Virus record (IMG/VR): IMGVR_UViG_3300009129_000061
Span: 1-31,839 of that record
Source of the DNA: a virus
DNA length: 31,839 nt
Direction: 5' to 3' (one strand)
Positions within the stretch are counted from its first letter, which is position 1, and each line of letters begins with the position of its first letter. Positions 13,391 to 22,900 of this stretch are shown piece after piece. The notes under the pieces are model-generated. The model was not told where the DNA came from. It saw nothing but the letters and a program-made list of their open reading frames with translations, and searched no databases. A program made the translations under genes and the position numbers.

Positions 13391-16039
13391 ATGACAGATC
13401 ATAGAGGTGACGTATCTAGTATAAATCAAAAAACTGACTTAAAGTCATATGTCGAACGAAGTCCTGGACCGTATATAGGGATAGTAAAAAGCAACGACGA
13501 TCCATTAAAAATGGGTAGATTAGGTGTGAATATTCCTGCAAGAACTGGTACAGACGATCCAATTTTTAGTCAGTTAATGTGGTGTAGCTATCTTTCACCT
13601 TTTTATGGTTCTAAAAGTCCACAGGCAGTTAGTTCAACAAATGCATATGATTATAAAACAAATTCTCACTCTTATGGTATGTGGGCAGTACCACCTGATA
13701 TTGATACAGCAGTAATGGTGATATTTGCACAAGGAATCCAAACAGAAGAAAATGCATATTGGATAGGGTGTGTACAACAACCACAAACAAACCATCAAGT
13801 TCCGGGTTTAGCGGCATCAGAACAATCAGGAGCAGAAGAAACAGGGAGTGGTCTTATATTGAATCCTGAAACAGGAGTACAAGAAAAAACTGCAGGACGA
13901 AATATAATAACAAAAAAAGAAGCCAAACAAGATTATGGTACAAATTATGTACCAGCCGGAGAAGTTAATAGAGTAATGTATACAAATGCAAAAATTGGAA
14001 CTTATAGCACTTATACATTACCAGTCAATGATAGAAGTGCAGAACTATTAAAGAAACAAGGTTTAGTACAAGATAGTATTAGAGGTACAACATCATCATC
14101 AGCACAAAGAGAGGCTCCTAGTGCAGTATTTGGAATAAACACACCAGGTAGAATTAGAGCAGACAGTAGGAAATTACCAATATTAGTTACTGAAGAAAGT
14201 CGGTCTGCATATATTCCAACAGATAGAGATCCCGGTCATGTTTTTACAATGGATGACGGAGATGCCGCCGGAGATAATCAATTAGTAAGATTAAGAACAG
14301 CATCAGGACATCAACTTTTAATGCACGACACCGATGGTGTTGTTTATATTGCTAATGGTTCAGGTAATGCTTGGATTGAAATGAACAAAGAAGGTAGAAT
14401 TGACGTTTATTCTGGTGTTGGAGGAATTAATTTAAGAACAGAAGGTGATTTTAATTTACATAGTGATGCAAATATTAATATGAGTGCTGGAAATGAAATT
14501 AGAATGGCGGCCACAGGAACGGATGAAGTACTTTATAAAGATACCGATATTGCAGTTACAAAAGGACATAAAGCCAAAGGTGATGTAAAAATTCCAGCAT
14601 CTCCTGGACAAATTATTACATCTGCAGATTATCAGATGCATATGGGAGATAAAGGAGTTTTTACATCTTCACAACAAGGTCCTGTTATGACATATGGTAA
14701 GTCAGGAATTCTATCATATTCAGACAATCAGCAATTACATGGCGCAGGCGGCCCAGTTCATTTAGCAGGATCACAAGTACACCTTAATTCAATAGGTGCA
14801 AGTTCATCTTGGGGACCAACTTGGTTGAGTAAAGAACAAACAGGAATGTTGCCAAGAGAAGAAGGTGATGTTGAATTGTCTAAGAAAGGTTTAGAACCTT
14901 TACAATCTTTTACAAGAAAAACAAAAACTACTGTACATAGACTTGTTACACATGAACCAATGCCAAGATTTTCTGGATTTTCAAGTCAAGGAGTAGTACC
15001 GTCTCAAATAGATGATGACAAAATGGATACAAAAATGTGGTCTAGATTAAGTTCAACACCAGGAACAGTAGAATTTGTAGAACAAAGAAATAGAACTTCA
15101 AGTATAGAATCTATTAGATTAGGACAATGGCAGGCAGACGCAGAAAGATATTTAAAAAAAGAAATGGGAAATTCAACTAGTGTTAAAAAAGCTAAACAAT
15201 TATTAGAAACTTACGGAACAAAATATGACAAAACTTTTAATGTTGTAAGTCAAACTGGAGATCGTTGGGACACGGCAAAAAGTATATCTAATAAAATTCA
15301 AAATTTCTCATTAAGTGATACTAAAAATACTATTAAAAATAATTTTACAAATACTTTAACAAATCAAGTTATTGAATCAGTATCTGGTAAAGCAACAAAT
15401 TTATTTAAAGATAATATATTTGTTAATCAAACTGGACAATTGTTTTCAATAGGACAATCAGTACACGGCAAAATAAACGAGCTACAATACGTAAAAGATA
15501 ATGCAAAATCTTTAGCTACATCATACGTGACTAATATAGTTAATGACAAAATAACAGGAGTAATTTCAGCGTCATCAGTTGGTTCAATTTTCAAAGATGC
15601 TGGTGCTGTGACAAACGTTTATAAAAATGTTATGGCAGGAAATATTACAGGAGTAACACAAATAACTTCGTTAGCTCAAAAATTTGGAATAGGAAGATCA
15701 GGTTATATAGGAAAATCGTTACATGGTACCGGAACTCCTGTACAAGGAGCTTTTATGGCTAAGATAGCGACTAATTTTGCTAAAGTAGGAAATTGGGCAT
15801 CAGCAGGTATAGGTCATATAACGAAATTTTTTAGTGATGTACGGTTAAAAGAAGATATACAATTAATTGGTAAGTCACAGTTAGGTACCAACATTTATTC
15901 ATTTAAATATAAACACTTAGATGGAATGTATCAAGGTGTAATAGCACAAGAAGTTCCATGGGCAAAAGAAATGACAGATACAGGTTTTTATATAGTAGAT
16001 TATAGTAAAGTAGACGTAGAATTTAGGAGATTACATTAA
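13391..16039 (+). CDS. gp5: Baseplate hub spike gp5, without lysozyme but with C-terminal S74 chaperone domain
   Basis: gp5 is the central spike that punctures the outer membrane. The N-terminal OB-fold is at about 20-130, with PGPYIGIVKSNDDPLKMGRL then GVNIP, and WIGCVQQP. The spike beta-helix begins at about 300 (SGHQLLMHDTDGVVYIANGS, then INLRTEGDFNLHSDANINMS) and runs to about 480. T4 gp5 (575 residues) has a lysozyme domain between these parts; here the linker, about 130-290, shows no lysozyme motif. The protein is longer, 882 residues. Residues 815-882 form a peptidase S74-type intramolecular chaperone: SDVRLK begins at Ser815, with Lys820 at the spacing of the Ser-Lys pair in endosialidases, then GVIAQEV and VDYSKV. 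The stop overlaps the gp25 start. Confidence 0.9.
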   Translation: MTDHRGDVSSINQKTDLKSYVERSPGPYIGIVKSNDDPLKMGRLGVNIPARTGTDDPIFSQLMWCSYLSPFYGSKSPQAVSSTNAYDYKTNSHSYGMWAVPPDIDTAVMVIFAQGIQTEENAYWIGCVQQPQTNHQVPGLAASEQSGAEETGSGLILNPETGVQEKTAGRNIITKKEAKQDYGTNYVPAGEVNRVMYTNAKIGTYSTYTLPVNDRSAELLKKQGLVQDSIRGTTSSSAQREAPSAVFGINTPGRIRADSRKLPILVTEESRSAYIPTDRDPGHVFTMDDGDAAGDNQLVRLRTASGHQLLMHDTDGVVYIANGSGNAWIEMNKEGRIDVYSGVGGINLRTEGDFNLHSDANINMSAGNEIRMAATGTDEVLYKDTDIAVTKGHKAKGDVKIPASPGQIITSADYQMHMGDKGVFTSSQQGPVMTYGKSGILSYSDNQQLHGAGGPVHLAGSQVHLNSIGASSSWGPTWLSKEQTGMLPREEGDVELSKKGLEPLQSFTRKTKTTVHRLVTHEPMPRFSGFSSQGVVPSQIDDDKMDTKMWSRLSSTPGTVEFVEQRNRTSSIESIRLGQWQADAERYLKKEMGNSTSVKKAKQLLETYGTKYDKTFNVVSQTGDRWDTAKSISNKIQNFSLSDTKNTIKNNFTNTLTNQVIESVSGKATNLFKDNIFVNQTGQLFSIGQSVHGKINELQYVKDNAKSLATSYVTNIVNDKITGVISASSVGSIFKDAGAVTNVYKNVMAGNITGVTQITSLAQKFGIGRSGYIGKSLHGTGTPVQGAFMAKIATNFAKVGNWASAGIGHITKFFSDVRLKEDIQLIGKSQLGTNIYSFKYKHLDGMYQGVIAQEVPWAKEMTDTGFYIVDYSKVDVEFRRLH
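15833..16036 (+). other. Peptidase S74 / endosialidase-type chaperone domain of gp5
   Basis: These codons encode residues 815-882 of gp5. The order SDxRLK, YSFKYK, GVIAQEV, VDYS fits the S74 family, which aids trimer folding and then cuts itself off just before the serine. Predicted cleavage is between Phe814 and Ser815. The domain is on the short side for the family. Confidence 0.82.
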
Positions 16040-16428
16040 TGGCATATGGAGATAAAAGTATAACATTTAAAGGTTTTAGTTCTCGTGCAGATAAAAAGAA
16101 CTTTAAACTTTATGATTTTGAATGTGCAAAACAAGATTTAATTAATCGTTTATCTGTAAGAAAAGGTGAAAGAGTAGAAAATCCAGAATTTGGTACAATA
16201 ATCTATGATTGTATATTTGAACCGTTAACAGAACCGCTTAAAAAAGCAATAGTAGATGATGTAACAGCAAATTTAAATGCTGATCCACGTATAAGCACTG
16301 AAGAAATATTGTTAGCTGAAGCAGAACATGGTATTGCTATACAGGCTACAATTACATACGTACCATTAAACATTACTGAAAAATTAAGATTCGAATTCGA
16401 TGAAAATTCATTATTACGCTTATCTTAA
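16039..16428 (+). CDS. gp25: Baseplate wedge subunit gp25
   Basis: gp25 is the small sheath-initiator-like wedge protein shared by T4, other contractile phages and type VI secretion systems. It is 129 residues, close to T4 (132). The family features are KGERVENPEFGTIIYDCIF at 42-60 and DPRI at 82-85, which stands where T4 has the conserved Glu-Pro-Arg motif that contacts gp6 and gp53, so here the glutamate is an aspartate. It starts in a TAATG overlap with gp5, indicating coupled translation, and is followed by a 44-nt gap with a late promoter ahead of gp6. Confidence 0.93.
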   Translation: MAYGDKSITFKGFSSRADKKNFKLYDFECAKQDLINRLSVRKGERVENPEFGTIIYDCIFEPLTEPLKKAIVDDVTANLNADPRISTEEILLAEAEHGIAIQATITYVPLNITEKLRFEFDENSLLRLS

Positions 16429-16448
16429 TATATGCATATAATTAATGC

Positions 16449-16456
16449 TATAAATA
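16449..16456 (+). promoter_or_regulatory. T4-type late promoter ahead of gp6
   Basis: An exact TATAAATA followed by TTG lies 16 nt upstream of the ATG at 16473, so the transcript would have a very short leader. This gives gp6 and the giant gene after it their own late promoter inside the baseplate operon. Confidence 0.78.
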
Positions 16457-16472
16457 TTGAAGTAAACGCATT

Positions 16473-19400
16473 ATGGCCACAACAGAACGACAAAATAGAT
16501 TATTAGTTGCAGAAGATTGGAGAAAGATCTATCAATCTTTCCAACAAGCAGACTTTAAATCATATGATTTCGAAACACTTCGTAGAACAATGGTGGCATA
16601 TCTACGAGAAAATTATCCAGATGACTTTAATGACTTTGTAGAAAGTTCAGAGTATGTAGCACTTATTGATTTAATTGCCTATATTGCTCAGGCTTTATCT
16701 TTTAGAGTTGATTTAAATGCCAGAGAAAATTTTTTAGAAACAGCAGAAAGACGAAATTCGGTATTAACACTAGCAAGATTAATTAATTATAATGCTAAAA
16801 GAAATAAACCAGCTACAGGATTACTTAAAGTTGATTCAATATCAACAACGCAAGATGTTATTGATTCAACAGGATCAAATCTTGCAAATGCAACTGTAAT
16901 ATGGAATGATAGTGCCAATTCAAATTATAGAGAACAATTTACTTCTATACTTAATGCGGCCAATACAGCAGGACAACGTATTGGAAAACCAAGAGAGTCC
17001 GGAACAGTTGGCGGAATTAAAACAGAAGTTTACACTTTAAGTACAAATCAATTAGACTTACCAATTTTTACTTTTAGAAAAAGTATAGGAGGAGTAAGTC
17101 GAGGGTTTGAGATAGTACCATCAACAATAGAAAATTCAGAATCAATATACGAACAAGATCCTCTTCCAGGATCAGGTCTTACTTTTACATACAGAACAGA
17201 TGGATCAGGTGACACATCTAATAATACAGGATTTTTTCTTTTATTTAAACAAGGATTAATGCACCAAACTGAATTTACAGTAAGTCAAAGTACTACAAAT
17301 TATGTGCAATCAATTAACACTGCTAACATTAATAATAGTGATGTTTGGTTGTATAAATTAGATCAGTTCGGTCAAATTTTTGAAGAATGGAAAAAAGTTC
17401 CGTCATTAACAGGAAATAATGCAATATATAATTCGTTATCAAAAGCAGAAAGAAATATTTACAATGTAGTAACAAAAAATAATGACGCAATAGATCTTGT
17501 ATTTGGCGATGGAAATTTTTCTAACTTACCAATAGGAGCATTTAGAACATATTTTAGAGTTAGTGATAATGCTACCTTTTCTATTCAACCAACCGAAATG
17601 CAAAATATTCAAGTAGGAATTCCTTATGTAGATGCCAACGGAGCACAGCAAACTCTTACATTAACAATGAGTTTAAAAGCAAGTGTGTATAATGCATCAG
17701 CAACTGAATCAAATGCATCAATTAGAGAAAAAGCACCACAGGTTTATTATGCACAAAATAGAATGATAACAGCAGAAGATTATCAAGTTATGCCTTTGTC
17801 AGCATCACAAGAAATTATAAAAGTAAGATCAGTAAATAGAGCGGCATCAGGAATATCCAGAGCAAAAGAAATTTTAGATCCTACCGGAGCGTATTCAAAT
17901 GTATCTGTATTTGCAGATGACGGAATACTTTATAGAGAAGAAAAAATAAACACTTTTACTTTTACTTTTACAAATCGTCAAACAATTTTAAGTACAATAA
18001 ATTCATTTGTAGAAGCAAAATTAAAAAATGCATATGCAAGACATTTTTATTATTTGAAATATGGAACAAAAGATTTAAGTTCTTTAACAGCAACATGGGT
18101 TTCAACTACAACTGGAACTAATACTAATACAGGATATTTTAACGGTGTAGGACCTTTAGTTACTGGAACATATGCAACGTCTAATTTAAAATATGCAACA
18201 GTTGGGTCAATAATAAAATTTACATCCCCAGATACAAGAGAATTTTTAAACAATTCTTTAGTAACAGCAGGAACCGATAATGCCGAAGATAGAAGTTGGG
18301 TAAAACTTGGTGCAGTTGAAGGTGATGGTGCTAATGGAGGATTAGGTAATTTAGAAACAGGAGTAGGACCAATCACACTTAATGATATTATTCCTAATGG
18401 TTCTGTATTAAATGCTATAATTCCTGCATTTACTACAACATTTAGTAACACATTAAAAACTGATATAATTGATCGAACTGAAGCATATGAAGAATTTGGA
18501 TTGAGATATGATGTTGATAATGAGGTATGGAAAGTAATAACGTCAACAAATATATCTGCAAGTTCAGTATTCAGTTTATCTAATACAGGATCAACTACAG
18601 GTACAAATTTAGATGCAAGTTGGTGGTTTAAATTTACAAACGATGGTAACACTTATACAGTAACGTACAGAAGTTTAGATTATATTTTTGAATCAGAAGG
18701 ACAAAACAAATTTCACTATGATGTACAAGAAAAAATTTATGATTATAAAACAGGAAAATCTGTAAAAGATACAATTAAAATTTTAAAAACAAATTCAATT
18801 GTTTCAACAGGAAATTCAATTGGATATCCGATTAATTGGCAAGTGGTTGATACAGTAACTGAAGCAGATGGATTTCAAGATAATCGAAAAGTAAAAGTTG
18901 GTTTTTATGACGACGATGATGATGGTATTGTAGATAATCCAGATATATTTGATATAGTAGTAGAACCAGATACAAATCCAACAGCTAAATTTATATTTTA
19001 TCAAAAATACATTTCATATGATAATATTTCAAGATATAAACCTTATGCCGCAACAAATTTTGTTGTGTCAAAAAATGAAACAGATATAACATTATCAAGT
19101 ACAACATATGCTGATGAACAATTATTTTATTTTTATGATGATGCAGAAAACGTAGTTAAAAAATATAGTTCTTCAACAAATACATTAACAACAACAACAG
19201 ATTATTATGGAAGACGTGGAAGATCGTCTTTAACCTTTCAATATAAGCATAATGCAGGACAAGAAACTAGAATAGATCCTTCAGTATCAAATATTGTTGA
19301 TGTGTATATGTTAGAAAGATCGTATGATAACTTGTATAGAATATGGTTACAAGATGGCGGAGCTAGACCAGTGGCAAGTACTTCAGATCAATTAAGAATA

Positions 19401-19955
19401 AATTATTCAGGTATACTTAACCCATTAAAATCAATGTCCGATCAAATAATATATCATCCTGTAAAATATAAAATATTATTTGGTACAAGTGCAGATGAAG
19501 AATTACAAGCAACATTTAAAGTTGTAAAAAATCAAAATACCAATGTTACAAATGCAGTTATCCAAACGAGAGTAATATTAGCAATAAATGAATTTTTTGC
19601 ATTAGACAATTGGGATTTTGGAGACACATTTTATTTTACAGAATTAGCCGCTTATATACATAATGAACTAGCACCAGACTTATTAACAGTAGTCATTGTG
19701 CCAAATCAATCAGGACAAGTTTTTGGATCGTTGTTCCAGGTTGCTTGTGCGGCAGACGAAATTTTTATCAGTGGGGCCACCGTTGATGATGTTACAATTA
19801 TAAGTGCATTAGGTGCCAATCAGTTATTAGCATCGGGTACAGTAGTAACGTCAACTTCCACAACAACTACAACATCAACATCTTCAGCAGTATCAGGCAC
19901 CACTACAACAGCAGGATCGGGAGCATCCACCGGCAGTAGTGGAGCAGGATACTAA
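16473..19955 (+). CDS. gp6: Baseplate wedge subunit gp6, enlarged
   Basis: gp6 forms the inner ring of the baseplate that dilates on contraction. The N-terminal part is clearly gp6-like: WRKIYQSFQQADFKSYDFET, then VALIDLIAYIAQALSFRVDL and NARENFLETAERR at about 65-95. The protein has 1,160 residues against 660 in T4. Much of the extra length seems to lie in a middle beta-rich part at about 540-900. It includes DDDDDGIVDNPD at 813-824, which has the spacing of a calcium-binding DxDxDG loop. The C-terminal core resumes at about 1000-1115 (FGTSADEELQATFKV). The final 40 residues are a Thr/Ser/Gly low-complexity tail. The stop overlaps the next start as TAATG. Confidence 0.92.
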   Translation: MATTERQNRLLVAEDWRKIYQSFQQADFKSYDFETLRRTMVAYLRENYPDDFNDFVESSEYVALIDLIAYIAQALSFRVDLNARENFLETAERRNSVLTLARLINYNAKRNKPATGLLKVDSISTTQDVIDSTGSNLANATVIWNDSANSNYREQFTSILNAANTAGQRIGKPRESGTVGGIKTEVYTLSTNQLDLPIFTFRKSIGGVSRGFEIVPSTIENSESIYEQDPLPGSGLTFTYRTDGSGDTSNNTGFFLLFKQGLMHQTEFTVSQSTTNYVQSINTANINNSDVWLYKLDQFGQIFEEWKKVPSLTGNNAIYNSLSKAERNIYNVVTKNNDAIDLVFGDGNFSNLPIGAFRTYFRVSDNATFSIQPTEMQNIQVGIPYVDANGAQQTLTLTMSLKASVYNASATESNASIREKAPQVYYAQNRMITAEDYQVMPLSASQEIIKVRSVNRAASGISRAKEILDPTGAYSNVSVFADDGILYREEKINTFTFTFTNRQTILSTINSFVEAKLKNAYARHFYYLKYGTKDLSSLTATWVSTTTGTNTNTGYFNGVGPLVTGTYATSNLKYATVGSIIKFTSPDTREFLNNSLVTAGTDNAEDRSWVKLGAVEGDGANGGLGNLETGVGPITLNDIIPNGSVLNAIIPAFTTTFSNTLKTDIIDRTEAYEEFGLRYDVDNEVWKVITSTNISASSVFSLSNTGSTTGTNLDASWWFKFTNDGNTYTVTYRSLDYIFESEGQNKFHYDVQEKIYDYKTGKSVKDTIKILKTNSIVSTGNSIGYPINWQVVDTVTEADGFQDNRKVKVGFYDDDDDGIVDNPDIFDIVVEPDTNPTAKFIFYQKYISYDNISRYKPYAATNFVVSKNETDITLSSTTYADEQLFYFYDDAENVVKKYSSSTNTLTTTTDYYGRRGRSSLTFQYKHNAGQETRIDPSVSNIVDVYMLERSYDNLYRIWLQDGGARPVASTSDQLRINYSGILNPLKSMSDQIIYHPVKYKILFGTSADEELQATFKVVKNQNTNVTNAVIQTRVILAINEFFALDNWDFGDTFYFTELAAYIHNELAPDLLTVVIVPNQSGQVFGSLFQVACAADEIFISGATVDDVTIISALGANQLLASGTVVTSTSTTTTTSTSSAVSGTTTTAGSGASTGSSGAGY

Positions 19956-22900
19956 TGGTAGATAAAGCAACCAATTCACAATCAGTTCAAGAAGTTGTAA
20001 CTCAAGATGGAATTGAGTTACGCAGATCAATCGCACACTTACCTGTATTCTATAGAACAGATAGCAACACAAGATTTTTATCAAGTACTATTGATCCATT
20101 AATTCAAAAAGGTGCATTACAAAGATTAGATGGATATATTGGTAGACAAGATGCTTATACAAGACAAATAACTGACACATATCTGTCTGCAACTAATAGA
20201 GATAGAATGGCATATCAATTAGAGCCTGCAGTAACTTACACAGATAAAGACACAACATCAGTTAATCCAGAAGACCAAGTAAAATTTTCAGGTACCTATG
20301 ATGATTATATTAATCAAATAAAATATTTTGGAGGTAATGTAGATAATCATGATAGACTAAACAAAGAAGTTATATACTCTTGGAACCCGGCCATTGATTT
20401 AGATAAGTTAATCAATTATAGAGAATATTATTGGTTGCCCGAAGGTCCAAATTCTATAACATTAGATTCAGTAGGACCAACGGCGTTAGTTGAAATTGAT
20501 GTAACAGCATGGCCAGATGATGGAAGTACGACAAGAGCATGGAAGTTTGGAACAAAAGAAAGTGAAAGAAATCCTCAAATAAAATTATATAGAGGTAATA
20601 CTTATAAATTTAAAGTAGACGCAAAAGGCCATCCATTCCATATAATGACAGAACCATATCGTCAAGGTGTTGCAGAAGATGGATCAACTTCTACTTTATA
20701 TACAACAGGTGTAATAAACCCAGCAACAGATTCGGGTATAGTTACTTTTACAGTACCAACTACGGCACCAGATGTACTTTATTATCAATGTGGCAATCAT
20801 GATAGTATGTATGGAATTTTTACTGTTGGAACGATAAGTTCAACAACAAAAATTGACGTTGCTAATGATATTTTAGGTACAAAAAATTATGCGTTAAGAA
20901 CATTAAATTTATCAAATGGAATGAAAATTAAATTTGAATCTAATGTTACTGATAGCACATATGCAGGTAAAGAATATTATGTTGAAGGAGTTGGAGATTC
21001 AATTACATTTACAAATATAGAAGATTTAATAACTCCCGAATCATATGCTACAGAAACAACTATTTTATTTGATAGTATTGCGTATGATTCTAGACCTTAT
21101 GCAAAAGCATTTTATCGTCCGGAAACAAAAGATTATATTACAATTAAAAGAGATTCAAGAGACCAAAATGCTTGGTCAAGATATAATAGATGGTTTCATA
21201 AATCTGTAATTGACGAAACAGCAGATGCTAATGGTTATACACCTAATTTATTAGAAACTGATAGAGCTAAAAGGCCAATTATAGAATTTGATTCGGGACT
21301 TGCTTTATATAATCATGGTACTGTGGCAAAAACATCTGTAACATTATTTGACACAGTTACAACTGATGCATTTTCTAATGTAGTTGCACAAACAGGTTAT
21401 ATTATAGATGGATTAGCAGTAGCAGATGGAATGAGAGTAGTATTTTCTGCAGACACCGATACACTTGTAAAAAATAAAATTTACGTAATTAATTTTGTAC
21501 AAGCCGGAGACTCAACGTCAGTAATTAATCTTACCGAAGCTACAGATGCCGTACCTGCAGATAACGAATCAATTTTTATTGAATTTGGAACAGCAAACCA
21601 AGGTAAAACTTATTATTATGATAAGTCAACAACTACTTGGAAAACAGGGCAGACAAAAATTAAAGTAAATCAAGCACCGCTGTTTGGTATGTGGGATAAT
21701 GATCATATATCATTTGATGATACAACAACGTATCCAAATTCGACTTTTAGTGGAGCAAATGTTTTTGCTTATAAAACGTCAACAACAGCAACTACAGATA
21801 CAGTATTAGGTATAAAAGTAAAATATAATACAATTAATAATATTGGTGATATAGTTTTTGAATCAGATCATACAGCAGGAACATTTACATATAGAACGGA
21901 TAATAATATTATAACTAAAAATCTTTCTGAAGGTCATTTGCATTATACTACTAGTCTAACAACACATAATTCAAAAAGTGCTTGGGTAAAAAGAACCAAC
22001 GAAAGTAAACAACGAGTAGTTAGAACATTTATAGTAGACAAAACAGAAAAACAATTGTTTCAAATTGATTTTTATAAAAATTCTATTTCTCTTACTGATT
22101 TAGAAATTTCAGTAACTGTAAATGGTATAAGAAAAAATTTAACAACAGATTATACAATAGTTAATGGAACAGTAAACAAATATATTCAATTTGTAAAAGA
22201 ATTAAAAGTAGATGATCAAATTAAATTAGTAGGATATTCAGCAACTAAAAAAGTTTCAAATAAAGGTATATACCAAATACCAGAAAATTTATCTGTTAAT
22301 CCATTGAATATACAAAAAGGTACATTTACATATGGACAGATACTTGGACACGTAAAAGATATTTTTGATAAGAATACAGATATAACAGGAAGTATACCAG
22401 GTTCTTCATCGCTCAGAGATAATCCTGATGCAACGTTGAATGGAGGATTAATAGTTCAGCACGAAGGAACATTATTACCTGCTGTATTTGGATTAATAGA
22501 CCAAGAAGCAAATGTATTAATTGCAATAGATTATTGTAATCAAGAGTATGAAAAATTTTATAATTCATTTTTAACATATGGACTTGGTACAGCATATGAA
22601 GGGATTGCCGCGGATAGAGTTGATGAAATCATTATAGCAATAAATCAAGGACGTGGGTCAACATTTCCTTTCTTTTATGAAGATATGATTGGAGTAGGAG
22701 AAAATTATTCATTAAGAACTTATACTGTACAAGATGCATCTGAAACTGAATATGCAATTGATTCAGTGCATACAATGACTGAAACAAATAATAGAGCGGT
22801 ATATGTTTATAAAAATGATGTACAGTTGATTTTAGGTACAGAATATACTGTTAGTACAACCGATGATAGTATTAATATCATATCTACACTTGTTGCAGGA

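Noticed and set aside
18050-18652. A 200-codon minus-strand frame inside gp6
   Set aside because: Gp6 is a clear coding frame over the same bases, and the antisense product shows no domain; the open frame follows from few antisense stops.
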